From Diploscapter coronatus (Eukaryota > Nematoda > Chromadorea > Rhabditida > Rhabditidae): 64,000 nt of DNA. This document shows positions 37,851-50,200 of the stretch, piece after piece. The translations under genes and the position numbers were made by a program. Location of the stretch: the NCBI GenBank assembly GCA_964036155.1, contig OZ038423.1:51227249-51291248 (forward strand). Direction: 5' to 3'. Numbering within the stretch: the stretch's first letter is position 1; every line of letters starts with the position of its first letter. Below the pieces are notes generated by a model. The model searched no databases, was not told the DNA's origin, and saw nothing but the letters and a program-made list of their open reading frames with translations.

Positions 37851-37858
37851 TTCTAGAA
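37851..37858 (-). promoter_or_regulatory. Heat-shock element upstream of HSP70
   Basis: TTCTAGAA is an inverted pair of GAA units with the 2-bp spacing used by heat-shock factor. Further GAA units flank it (GGAATTTCTAGAAGAAAC). It is 39 bp upstream of the TATA box, a typical position. Confidence 0.7.
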
Positions 37859-38619
37859 GAAACGACTAGAATGTAGAAATGTTATAAATTTCTTTCAGAT
37901 TCGAGAAAACGATAAAATTGCTGAGCATTTTCGAAATGAAATGTCTTTCTGATTTCAAAACCAATGAATGGAATATTCGAAAGCGTCGAAAACGTATGAT
38001 GACGAAATCCTGCGTGCGATCGTTATATGAAGCATTGCTATACTTAGATATCATGTTAGGAAGAATAAGAAGCTTGAAGATGAACAGGAAAATACATCTA
38101 ATGGATTCGAAATCTTGAAAAATGGCGTAACCGTGCAGTGGAACATACGAGAAGACATGATATGATTAGTCCTAAAATTGAGGACAGTGACTTTGAAGGT
38201 CACTAGGCTGATACGAAAGCGCACCGCTAAAAAGTCAATATCGCGAAGGAATAAGATTAAGGCCATGCTTATGCGTTACTTATTTAGCGATTCTTGATAG
38301 AAATTTATGATGAACATCGAGTTACGAAATACTAAATAAAGTAACTACTATTCCTCATGCACCGTTACTATAGACCCACGACTAAAATTTAGGTATAGTA
38401 TATCTGAGGTGACATATTCAGTCAGTGCTGTTTGCAGGCGAGTTCTGTCTCGTAAATGCAGGACAGTTTATACAAATGAACGCAAACTGAGAGATTACGA
38501 CGAAATAGGAGACTGAAAGAAAATTGAAGAAATGATGTTTTAAAAATTCCTCCAACAATTTATAATTTTGCTGTTTGAAATTTATTATTCGCGTTCTTAT
38601 TTAATTTATTGTCTCTAAA

Positions 38620-41053
38620 ATGAAGGTATGTTTTTCAGAGTGAATCTTCATTGTTGACTAAACTACACTTGGACAGATCAATTGGAATTCGGACAACTCA
38701 TCACATATGGTTGGCATTTTTTCTTTAATTTAGTTTCCTATCAAACATATTTTCCTTTATATTCGCTACTTTAAATTATACTAAAATAGTATTTCATTTG
38801 AAACAACGAATAGAAGATATAAATGATTAATGAAAAAGATTTCAGGTGATATTTTCCAAAAAAAATCTCGTGATTCTAACAATAATTTTAAAATGATTGC
38901 TTTTTAGGCCTCGTTGACTTCTCGTGTGGACACAGCTCACCGAGATGTGATTCACGATGCACAGCTCAATTTCTACGGCACTCGACTGGCCACCTGCTCC
39001 AGCGATCGACTCATCAAAGTTTTCGACGTGAGTACATTTTTTTAAAAACATTTTAAAGGGTCACGATATAGTTAAAAGTCACAATTTAAAAAAAAAAAAA
39101 AATAATAATAAAAATACAATGCAAATCTCATATCTGAATAAACTGAAAAAGATCATTTCATAGAAGCCTGATTTTGTTTTTCAAACGAATTTTCGAAGCA
39201 TTCCGTTTGCAGGAGTCGTTTCATTTCAAATTTTACACATAATAGTTCCTTTAATTTCAGGTGAAACCGAACGGACAGACGTTCCCCCTGGCAGAATTGG
39301 TTGGCCACAACGGCCCTGTCTGGCAGCTCTCCTGGGCGCATCCCAAATACGAAGGACTTCTTGCGTCTGGCAGCTATGACAAGTAATAATTCATCTTACA
39401 TTATGATATTGTGCATCTTGCATCTTGGAACGTTATATAAATTCGTAGATTTGTGATTTGAAAGTATTGTGCAATTCCTTCTGCAAAAATTTTCTTCTCG
39501 AAAATTGCAAAATAAGCAGCCTTCTAGCTGATCGAATTCTTTAAGATCCTATTACATTTTCTACCCTTTCCAGGAAAGTGATAATCTGGCAAGAGTCGAA
39601 TGGTCGCTGGCAAAAATCCTATGAACACACTGGGCATGAGGTTGGTAATCGTCTATTTTCTCCAAAATTAATTTACTCTGCAGGCAAGCGTAAATGCAGT
39701 TGCATTCGCCCCACCCGAATATGGTCTGATTCTGGCAGCCGCGTCTGCAGACTCCAACATCTCCTTCCTCCAATTCAATCCAGCCACCACTCAATGGGTC
39801 GCTACCAAAATTATCAAGGCACACGAACAGGTCATTTATATTTTAAAACTTCTTTTCTAAATATAATTATTCCGGGCGAGTTCAGATTTTCGACATCGTG
39901 ACAATCTCAGTGGATTTTAGTGCAAATATTTGATATCGATGTCATGCGTTTCAAAGATTTACATGTAAAATCACTTGACATTGACACGACGTCAGTGGAT
40001 ATGAACGCACTCTCAAGACCACGCATGTTCAAAACTAAACATTTTGAAATATCCACAATCGATGCCAAATTTGTAAACATATCGAGCTTTCAAAATGTCA
40101 ATCATGATAAAGAAGCATGGCTTCTTGATGATCTTATTTATCTTTCGAATTATAGGGCGTGAATGCCATTTCCTGGGCTCCTTACTCTCCGTCAAACGAT
40201 GGAGTAGTCAAGCGACGAGTCGTGACGGGTGGAAATGACAAATTGGTCAAAATCTGGAGGTTTTTCTTCAATTTATTGTCATTTATAACGTCTGATTTTG
40301 AAGGGAGGACGAGAATGGCTGGACCTGTGAGAAGACACTGAATGCGCACGGAGACTTCGTGAGGGACGTGGCTTGGCGACCTGTCGTCCATCACAATCAG
40401 CACATCATTGCCAGCTGTGGACAGGCAAGCATTATTTTACTATTTTCCCTCTAAATATTACAAATTTTCAACAAGAAAAATTAGCTGTGCGAAATCAACT
40501 AGTAACTTATAGATATTTTCTGTTATCTTATTTGGTGCAGTTTTATTCTCTGTAAGGCTACATTGTTGCTCTTTAATGCTCAAAATCGTATGGAAAAATG
40601 GGATCATTTAACCTTTTTTTGCAGGATCGGAATGCAATTCTCTGGAAATGCAACGACATCAACAAAGGCGAATGGGTTCCTAAACTGCTTGAGAAGGTAT
40701 CTTTTAGAAAAGTAATTTAACTTATCAATTGTGATTTAGGATGAAGGCGCGCTGTGGCATGTGTCCTGGTCGCAATGCGGCACGATTCTGTCTGTCAGTG
40801 GCGAGGATAACAAGGTTGATAAAGATTGATTTTTAAGTGCAGTGATCAGGAAAGATAGGAGATATTTCTCTATCACCTTCAATGAGCTCGAAATGCTTAT
40901 CATTTGAATTTATTTTTCCTATTTCGTTAACTTTAAAAACAGACCATTCAAGATTGAACAATAAAGAAAAATAATTTGCATTTGCAGATTGTGCTCTGGA
41001 AAGAAAACCTGCAAAATCAGTGGCAGAAAATCGAGAACGAGGAGTCGAATTAG
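38620..41053 (+). CDS. sec13: SEC13, COPII coat / nuclear pore WD-repeat protein (10 exons, 299 aa)
   Basis: This beta-propeller protein pairs with SEC31 in the COPII outer coat and also with the Nup84/Nup107 complex. A 6-nt first exon (ATGAAG, 38620-38625) is followed by 38908-39027, 39261-39382, 39574-39640, 39684-39830, 40156-40259, 40304-40424, 40625-40696, 40740-40814 and 40988-41053, all in phase. Diagnostic stretches: [73 protein letters not shown] and SGEDNKIVLWKE. Six WD blades fit the family. It lacks the long C-terminal tail of vertebrate SEC13. Intron 7 is GC-AG. The gene is convergent with the cyclin-Q gene, 176 bp apart. Confidence 0.96.
39957..40013. repeat. Copy of the dispersed repeat in a SEC13 intron
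   Basis: This segment shares ordered blocks with 44368-44422 in the aminoacylase gene: TTTACANGNAAAATCA, TTGACATTGA and TATGAACGC. The match is interrupted by substitutions, so it is a diverged copy. Confidence 0.5.
40425..40624 (+). other. GC-AG intron in sec13
   Basis: The donor is GGACAG|GCAAGC and the acceptor TTTGCAG|GATCGG. Joining gives [12 protein letters not shown], the expected WD-blade sequence. No GT donor gives this product. Confidence 0.82.
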
Positions 41054-41229
41054 TGAATTCGGGCAGAAGTTGCAGAGGCAAACAAGAATCCATTCAAACT
41101 AATTTATAGCATATCAATTTCAATTTCATTTTTATTCGTCTTTTATGGAAGGAATATTTTTATCTTTTATCCGTTTAGTTGACTTTTGACTTGTGACGAT
41201 GATGAATAATTTATTATTCTTTTTAGTTC

Positions 41230-42680
41230 TCATTCGACATCAATTTGATAAACAGTTGAAAGAATGTCCTTCTCCAGACGACGCAATTTGCTTTCGGACA
41301 TCGTCTTGTGCAGAACCTGAACAGAATTAATGATATAAGAAAGAAGATGGAAGAAATTTAGAATTTTAATTTTTAAAAGAAAGGTTCAGAATGCTAAATG
41401 CATTCGAATAGGATTGACAAGTCCGAATATTAACCTCAAACCAAGCCCTGCTGTGCGGCACCTCGAGGGAGAATCCCTTGAGAACGACGGAAATGACTGA
41501 AATCGCCAAAGAGGCCGTCGAATGAGACTCCACGAATTCGGGATCGATGAAGCAGTCGCGCATTACTGCGAAGCAGTTGTCCGCTACTGAAAATAAGAAA
41601 TGAAAAAGATGTGTGCCACGAATTCCCACCTTTATACTCTTCGAATTCATCAGGCATCCAAGATCGTAGCTGATCTAGATATAGGCTCAGAGGCTGAAAA
41701 TTCGTCTACTTGAAGAAAAGTAGAAATATAATGAGATGGATAACCTATAAAGCGCAATCTTATATTTGTTTATTGGAAAGTTTTTGCTAAAGAAAAAATG
41801 CATCTTTAAAGCAGAATACTACCTTGAAAGGATCGTCGAAATGAATGTCGAATCCGAGTTGACGAAGAACGACAAATTCGAGTTTGGCGAGCCCTTTGCG
41901 AATGTCCCACAACTGGCTATCGATTTTGAGTGGTTCTTCATCTTCATGAAGTATTCTGAAGCAAGAAATGTAAATTCGACATAGATCTAGGCAAGGCTTA
42001 AGCCAAATTCTCTTTGTGTACCTCCTTAAGTCAATTTTTGTCAAAGCCTTGTTGCGTATTTCCATATGTATCAACGTTTTATAGAAAATTCTTAGCTAAG
42101 TACTCCCTCTCCTATAATTTTTCGTTCTAACTGGAAGTCTGTCTAAGTCTGAATTCAAAGGAGTAAACTGAAAAAAACAAGACGACAAAATAGTAGTGGA
42201 AAAGAAAAAAATACAAGTTTTTTTCCTTACCCTATCATATACTATATTTCGTATGTTTGGTTTTTCCTCCAGATTCTTACTCTAAAGTACAGACCTATGC
42301 ATGGCGTTGATGACATCTCGAATGCCTATCAGATTGTCCTCTTCATGTTTGATGGCAACAAGAAATGCTGCTCCGGCGAGAGTCTAAAATAAAATAATGA
42401 AAGGAAGGAAATGCGAAATAAAAAATTACATAATGACAGATATGAGAAGCGAGGTCAGTGTCGAGGAGTCTGTGCATGGTCGTGATTGCTGAACAGGTCG
42501 TGCGATTCCGGGCCTCCAAGCGGACACCTGCAAGAACAATTTTAAAAAGAAATATAAAATTAAAAAAAAATAAATAAATAAAAAAATACCAGTTCGAATC
42601 ATGAATTGATAAATTTCCCGTCTCGTCGGCTTCTTGCTGGGGCCTGCGACTGGCTCCGGTTTGTGATGAGATTTCGACAT
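41230..42680 (-). CDS. Cyclin-Q (FAM58/CCNQ)-like protein (7 exons, about 225 aa)
   Basis: Likely the activating cyclin for a CDK10-type kinase. The start is ATG at 42680 (SKSHHKPEPVAGPSKK). Exons lie at 42590-42680, 42430-42527, about 42294-42382, 41822-41956, 41633-41693, 41433-41586 and 41230-41317. The cyclin box includes YQFMIRTGVRLEARNRTTC, then TLAGAAFLVAIKHEED with DVINAMHR, then LKIDSQLWDIRKGLAKLEF and VLRQLGFDIHFDDPFKPL. This last segment matches the CCNQ pattern [34 protein letters not shown]. The second half ends KDILSTVYQIDVE. Nearest alternatives are cyclin-L/K/T types, but the ELRD/VLR block favours cyclin-Q. Internal exon edges are approximate. Confidence 0.82.
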
Positions 42681-43242
42681 TCCTTCTGAAAAATGACAAT
42701 AAGTTTCTAAAAAAAGAAAAAAAAAGAAAAAAATAGAAAAGAAACTACAGTAAAAACCCATGTCGATCGCCGCATTTGACCAATTTACATGTAAATGAAA
42801 TTCCAATGGTTTTTCGTCTTCATTTTCAAATGCGGTTGATTAGTGCATCAGTTTCTCTTCTGCTTTTTGATTTCCTTTTCTTCGTTTTCCCTCAAAATAT
42901 TCTAATTAGACGATGAATATGGTTTGACCTTCACATCCCAAGATATAGGTTGCTCTTTAAAAATCAGCTCACTGTTTGTTTATCAGTTTCTGTTCCGTGG
43001 GTTTTTAAATTGTTTTCTCACTTCTATCAACCAATCAGCAATTTAAAATTTAATAGTGAACACATTGATCTCAAACCTTTTCCATATCGACTTTTCTATA
43101 CTGAATAGATTTTTGTAATCGAACTTCATATTGCGGCCTATTCAGAAAGAGAGAGAGATACGTATTTTCTGTTTGTCAGTTCCAGTCCGAAAAATTGATA
43201 AGGCACTGATTTCTCTCTTGCTGCCATAAATAACCTTTCCAG
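42681..43242. other. Divergent promoter interval, cyclin-Q and aminoacylase
   Basis: This 562-bp gap separates two genes transcribed away from each other. It is AT-rich with a GAGAGAGAGA run near 43150. No coding sequence or clear TATA box was assigned. Confidence 0.45.
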
Positions 43243-46200
43243 ATGAATCCGCTGATCTCTTCAATTTCAGCTTGTGTGATTATTTTAATATGTTCTATTG
43301 CATCAGTCAGTAATCCTCTTATTTTCCTCCATATCTGCATTGATCAGTTCACCGTTGATGATGGTTTCATTTTAGTTTCGCAGCGAACCTCTCCGTGGCA
43401 ACTCATCCATGTCTCAGCAGGAGGACATTGCAGTCACCAAATTTAGGGAGTATCTCAGGGTCAACACCGAACAACCTAATCCGGACTATGGTGAGTAAAG
43501 TAGTTCTAATATATTCCTTTTTCAGATAATCTGACAATTCATCTTGAATTAGATGAACTTTGGCTTCTTAACTTAGCAATATTTAGTTTCGCGACGAAAT
43601 AAAGATATGTAATCTTCTAAAAATCCGAATAATCGTCATGGATTTTTCTTTCAAATTGTTGAATATTACTGTTCAGAAGGATGTGCTAAATTTCTGTGTG
43701 GACTGGCCACCGAACTGGGGATCGAGTGCAGAACGATTCGGTCCGAAGAATATATGCCATTCGTTCTGATGACCATTCCTGGCGCTCAGCCCGAATTGCC
43801 TGCCCTTATGCTCTACAGTCACACGGACGTCGTCCCTACTTTCAAAGTTATTGCATTTTAAAATAGTTTTTTTTCATTTCAATTTAATTTCCAGGACCAC
43901 TGGACTCACGATCCTTACTCTGCATTCAAAGATGAATCAGGCAACATTTTCGCGCGAGGCGCACAGGACATGAAGTGTGTTGGCTCGCAGTACATCGAGG
44001 CGATTCGCAGACATTTCGGCAGGGGAAAGAAGCAGTGGAAGAGGACTATTCATCTGCTCTTTGGACCTGGTATGCTATTTGCTGAAATAAAATATCATTG
44101 ATAAAGTTATTTGGTAACCGTGCGACATCAAAACACAAGACATAGCAAAATAAGGTACCCTGTCTTCCCATCAAAATTTCGCTTCTTATTACTCTCCTAT
44201 TTTCACACGCCATTTCTCCTCTCCTCCCTCACATTTCTAACGGAAGATGGCGAATAACGACAAGTGGTTGTTGTGATATAGTGATAGTGTGTTGAGTATT
44301 AGCAAGCCATTTTGTAAGAGCGTATTCACACTCTTTAACATCGTGTCAATGTTAAGTTTATCAAAAATTTACACGCAAAATCATTTGACATTGATCCAAT
44401 ATCAAAAAGTATGAACGCGCCCTAAAGGTTACAGCTCTTCTTCTTTGCAATCATTTTAGCATCGTTAGGTAAGAGGTCGATAAAAATGAAGAGACGAATA
44501 AGAAACGAGAAAAATTGGGGAAGCGGAAATGTTGTGGGAAATATAGGGTAGGTTAGAGCATTTGTCCTCCACGTATCGTTTCTCGATGTCTTGCCTTTTC
44601 CGGCTGTCGATAAATAATGACTGTTGAGAATGAGTATTATTCTCCATTTCTGCTTTATCTTGAACGGATGATTTGTTGTTTTAGATGAAGAAATCGGTGG
44701 TGACAAAGGAATGAGATCATTCGCTCTGACTGAAGAGTTCCGCAAACTCAACATCGGCTTTGCTTTGGATGAAGGACTTGGTATGCGCTTTTCATCTAGG
44801 CATTTATTTTGTATTTTTAGCCAGTGAAAACGATACCTATAAGGTGTTCTACGGAGAAAGAGTTCCTTGGTGGCTGAAGGTGACCTGTGAGGGCAATCCC
44901 GGACACGGATCGAAGTTTATCGAGAATACCGCTGCTGAAAAAATGGTAAGATTTTTTCGAAATGTATTTTCGAAATTCCGATTTAAATTAAATCACAGGA
45001 GGAAAGTTTATTTAGATCTCATTTTTTTCTCCAAACCAATTTCGTTTTATTGTTCCTCATCTGAAATTTCAAAATTCCGTTCTTTAGTTTTGAAACAAAA
45101 ATGAATTGTTCAGCAAAAAGTGATCAACAGCGCGTTGGCGTTCCGTGAAGAGCAGAGGCAACTGCTGACAAACCATTCCGATTGGACATTGGGGGATGTG
45201 ACCACGCTCAATCTCAACCAGGCCAACGGAGGAGTGCAAATCAATGTCGTTCCGGAAAGATACGAATTGTGTAAGAAACATCTTTTTCTCTTCTTATTCA
45301 ATTCTTCATGCAAATGTTTGCAGATTTCGACATTCGCGTGACTCCGAAAATGGATTTCAATGAAATGGAAAATCGGATCAAGAAGTGGTGCACCGATGCC
45401 GGGCCTGATGTCAAATTCGAATTCATTCAGGTACATTTTGATATTAGAACTATTGTGGACTAAGCTTGTGAAATTTAGTTTTCTCCTAGTTGCACACATA
45501 TTTGTTATCAAAAACTACTTATGCAGCACATACCACTAATTTTATCATGCACAACGAGCTTTAGCACATCGTAACCACACATAACGTAGTTTCTTTTTCT
45601 ACTGCATAACAAAAAATAAACAATGCAAATTTTTTTTTATATTTATTCGAAATTTACCAGTTAAATTTGCAAATTCATTCTTCACACTTTGTTTCTCCTC
45701 GCTTTGCTTGTTTAGTTTGTTCTTTTTTGGTGATGAAAAAATAATTTCCAGTCAAATGGGCCTAATGCATTGGATATCTATTTCGAGAAATTCCCAGATG
45801 TTGTAAGTCTGCTTGTTTTTTCATACTTTGTTTTCAGAAGAAGTTCCTTATTTTCTACATATTTGAACACTATAGTGAACGTGTACAGTATTTGTTAATG
45901 CTTTAGCAAGACTAAGTAGTATTTTAGCACGAGAAAGTTTCTTCTTAATGAGTTTACTAAGGTAAATGCATCGCGCGAAATAACAACAATATCTTTTAAT
46001 CTACATGATATTCAAATTGTATTTTCAGAAACTGGAAACTCGTTTCATGACTTCGACGAACAGAGACGATCCGTTCTGGGCAGCTTTCGAAGATGCACTC
46101 ACTAAAGAGTATGAGTTATGAAAATCTTCCGTTTTCAATTTTCGATTTCAGAGATTGCAAGTTTACGAAGGAAATCTTTCCGGCTGCTACTGATTCGAGA

Positions 46201-46587
46201 TATATTCGTGGGGTAGATCAATTTGCATCGTTCCTGATTAAAAAAGCAACTGAAGAATGTCAAAAATTTCATCTATCTAATCATTATTTTTCCAAATAAT
46301 CTGAAAATTCTGCCTACTTTATAATTTGCTAAAGATGATTATTATGTATCTGAAAAATTCATCAAGTTCTTTTCTTAAAATCTTTTATATCTGTAGCACT
46401 AAATCGGCGAATTTTACAGAAAGCCGAAAAACCCAAATTTCAGCTTGGAATCGGCTCGCTCGGCTTCTCTCCAATGATCAACACACCCGTTCTACTGCAC
46501 GACCACAACGAGTTCCTCAACGAGAAGGTCTTCCTGAGGGGTGTGCAGATCTACGAGACACTCATCGACAAATTGGCCATGGTCTAA
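43243..46587 (+). CDS. acy1: Aminoacylase-1 (M20 zinc peptidase family)
   Basis: This enzyme hydrolyses N-acyl-L-amino acids to free amino acid and carboxylate. M20 metal and catalytic residues are present: His and Asp in YSHTDVVP, the bridging Asp in GAQDMKC, Glu-Glu in DEEIGGDKG, Asp in FALDEG, and the distal His in [29 protein letters not shown] and [11 protein letters not shown] are typical of ACY1. Two starts are possible. ATG 43409 ([15 protein letters not shown]) gives a normal cytosolic enzyme. ATG 43243 begins an exon encoding a hydrophobic N-terminus ([14 protein letters not shown]) that can splice at GTCAGT in frame to 43377, giving a secreted or ER form. The coding region continues through about ten exons to TAA at 46587. 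AATAAA is at 46855. Confidence 0.93.
44316..44427. repeat. Palindromic MITE-like repeat in an aminoacylase intron
   Basis: The left half (GCGTATTCACACTCTTTAAC...GTGTCAATGTTAAG) is an imperfect inverted copy of the right half (ATCATTTGACATTGATCC...GTATGAACGCGCCC). A related segment (TTTACATGTAAAATCACTTG followed by ACATTGACAC...ATGAACGCAC) lies in a SEC13 intron at about 39957-40013. Confidence 0.6.
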
Positions 46588-47211
46588 TTCACTCACATAT
46601 TATAGAGTAGAATTTTTGTCGCTTATTTCTTTTATATAACGGGGCTAAAGGGATGTGATAGAACGAGATTATTGCCTTGAGTGTGCTATTCAGTTATTAT
46701 TTCTTTGAAATTCTTGTGCCTTCAAAACAAGTGGAAATCCAATTTTTATGGCTCAAAATCAGTGATAAATACTCTAGTTCTTAATTGTGCTACAAAATTT
46801 TTTGCTCATGACATGATTCTTCTATTGTGAATGAATCCATAGAAATCTAGCGAAAATAAATTTATTCTACTTTCGAAATTGACGAATTTGCGAATTTGAT
46901 TTCAATCAAATCACAGAATGGAATGTTGCTTAATGGGCACAGAGACAAAGTGACAGTCAATAAGTGAATATGAAAAGGTGTCAAAATGACGAAATAAGGC
47001 ATTCACAGGAAGGAAATAGAACAAAATATTCTCAGAGCGTGTTGCAATGTAGCTAGGGGAAAATAATAAACGTGCAAAGTACTAAATTTAGAAACGAAAA
47101 GAGAAAACTGAATTGTTACCAGCAACTGTAAGTTAATGTCTACTGTGTGTTTTGTCTTGTTGTCTTTCGACTTGTCATGGAGAGACTGTTTTTTCTTCTG
47201 TCGGCTGCTCA
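46588..47211. other. Convergent 3' regions of aminoacylase and V-ATPase a
   Basis: This 624-bp AT-rich gap contains AATAAATTTATT at 46855-46866, which provides an AATAAA on both strands and could serve both genes. No coding sequence was recognised. Confidence 0.5.
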
Positions 47212-50200
47212 TTACGAACTGCCTATCTCGACTCCTTGCAGGGCTGATTTGAATGAGAACGGCACGAATGGATAGCCAAGGCCTGAAACAATGACAATAG
47301 AGCTTCTTTTAGTGCTTATGAAATAGTTCTGAACTTACCTAGGTAGAATTTCGATTGGAACTCGACCCTGCAAATAAACTTCTTTCGTTTTGAATCAAGA
47401 AGTAAAAAGAAAATAACTTTCAATAAAAATTTAAGAGAAAATCGCAATTTCAGTTGACTTTTGATTAGACTAGCATTTCCTTTTCTCAATAAATACTATA
47501 GCAAGCATAAAAAATTGAAATTGACTGACCAATGGAGACGAAGGGCGTGAAGAAATGCTGAGAGGCCTTCCATGAGGACGAGGATGGCGAAAGTGAGCAC
47601 ACCGAAGAAGAAGAAGATGATATACGTCGCGATGACGGCCACGGGTCGAACTTCGGAGATTCCAGTGCCAGTAATGAACACTAAATCAATATCGAATTTG
47701 TTTCTCGTTTTCAAATATTGTAATCGTCCGACGAGTTGATGGCTGCTAAACATGATCGAAATTTGATTCGATTTATCAGGTTTCAATTTGTCGGACAACT
47801 ACAGTATCAATTAATATGTGTTTAATAATATTCAAGAAATAGCTATGATTTCGATTAAACCCAGGACTCACCCATATGCCACAAGACTTCGGATAGCTCT
47901 GAAAATTAGTATATAAAATGTCGAAAAAACTGCCATTGTATTTACATGATGAGGGAAACGTTGCAAAATATCTCTCTATATCATTATCTTTCTAGTTTAA
48001 ACCTTAGATATAGAATGAAAGTTTTGAAATTTCTTTAAAAATATTTTAGGCATAATTCATGATTCCATCGAAAAAATGTTGGAAACTCATCAGAAGTGTA
48101 CCGAAATGAGCCATCAAGAATCATGAAATGCTTCCAAACCTTTCGCATACCATGTAAATAAAATGATTTGACGTCATTTTATGCACTCAGATGTTCCGAG
48201 GAAGATAAACTGCAGAATGTAATTGAATCATTTTCATTTATTTCCCTCTAGCATCTATTAGCGAATAATTCAATTCTAGACATATTTTATGCCAATAGAA
48301 CTTACGAGCATGAGCAAGTGAGAGAGCCCAGAGACGAAGATACGAGGCCGTGTGAGAGACGCATCCGAGCACGTATTCGATCGTGTGGATGGATGAGTGC
48401 ACGAATATATCACCGAAGGACTGAAAAATGATTGTCAAGAAAAATGCATTTTTTAAGAAATAAAGTTTCTAGTGAAAATTTTGTCATGAAAAGGATAAAA
48501 TATCTTGACTTTGTATCGAGATTCAAATATCTCACCTCGTCTTCATGTCCGTGCCCTCCGTCTTCTCCGTGCGCTTCTTCCTTCTTCCCATTTGCATGTC
48601 CATTTATGACGACCTCCCCCTCTCCGTGCACATTCGTCGCTCGAACAGACTGCAATTAATTCCTTCTAACTCATGTCATTCAAAATGATGTCTACTACTT
48701 GACGACTTGACTGAGTGTGTAATACCGAAGTGATTTTTGTCAAATAGGGAAGTGCTTTTCTTGGAAAAAGAGGTTATCAATTGAGAAAAATCAGTCATTG
48801 CACATTTCATCACGCAGTCACTCCGTCAAATAGAGCTGTCATTCAAAATACCATTTGATCTCCCACGGCTTGTCGCTTCTTCTTCTGCTCCAGATAGAAG
48901 TGGAGTGGCTTGCCAAACAGCATCACGGGCACGCAGAGAACGGCTATCACGACGAGAATATTTTCGATTATTTTCTGCAATGAAAATACAGGTGAAGTAA
49001 TAGATTGTCGTTAAGGAGAAGATCCCGTAGTTAGATAATGCACGAATTCTGTGCATTACGAGCCAAATTTTGATAAGGAAATTGCATTTATCAATCACTT
49101 ATGATAGTGAGATCAGGATAACCGAGAAAAATTCGAAAACCGAAAGAATGTAATCGATAAAGTCCGGATTTTCAATCGACTATACCATATCTACCACAAG
49201 TGTGCATTGTTCTTCCTTACTCTTGAAACTTGATTGTCAATTTTAACGCATTAGTGGAGGTATTAAATTTTTTCTTTATTGCGATTTGTTGCTACTGTAT
49301 TTGACAATAATCTTGTTCACAAATCTGGTAATAAAAATTATCATATCCGAAGTTGTGCAATGCACCAATGCACATTTTGCACGGGTTAGGGAATCTCCTC
49401 AAAAACAAGAAAATATGATAATTTATGGGAACATTTTCATCTACAATCCACTGATATTATCAAGTTTATGTATTTTCTCAAAAGTGGTAAACAGAAAATT
49501 TGAAATTGTATAAAGTTTAAGTCTAGAGCTAAAATGAATTACCTGACCAGGATACCACTGGCTGAGATAGCACTGATCGACCACCGTATAATTTCCAGGA
49601 GCGCCTCCTTCTAGAACAAAGCTGTTATCGCTCTGCTTGAACCTAAAACATCATAATAAGCTGTATTCAAATTTACTAAAGAAAAGATGAGCAATTCAAA
49701 TCTAATTTGGTCACAGCCTTGATTCATAAAATTTTTCAAAAACCATATCATGTCAAATTGGCTGGTACTAAACTTTGCAGACGTGAAATCGCTGACTTTG
49801 AACTTATGTAAAAAAAATCATCCTTCATTCTCATTTAGCAAAGAAAATCATTTTCGACTGTTAACTTAAGAATTGCTACGGCGTGGTCTTCGCTTTGACA
49901 TAGCATTTTGAATCACGAAATTCGAACAGAAGTAAACTAAAAACTCGATTTCACGCTAATTTCCGAAAATGTCAGATATCAGATCTCATCGAATGAAAAG
50001 ACGAGAAAATAGGATAATAGAAATGTCCCTTGTTACGATAAAAATCAATCAATATGAAAGAGCTCTTCTCACGATTTTCCGAGATTTTTTCCTGTCGTTA
50101 AAATAAGTACCAACTCACATGAACATGTTGATTAATCCAATGAGCAAGCTGGGGGCGCAGTTAGAGCCGGGGTAGAATCTGCCGAAGATGTATTCTGGCT

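Larger units (their letters stand above)
37689..38619. other. Divergent intergenic region, HSP70 and SEC13
   Basis: This 931-bp interval holds promoters for both genes. Near HSP70 are the TATA box and heat-shock element listed separately. The remainder is AT-rich with additional GAA/TTC units near 37970 (GGAATATTCGAAAG). No coding sequence was recognised. Confidence 0.5.

Noticed and set aside
49037..49062. TAATGCACGAATTCTGTGCATTA palindrome in a V-ATPase intron as a regulatory site
   Set aside because: A single short near-palindrome in AT-rich DNA; no second copy or known motif.
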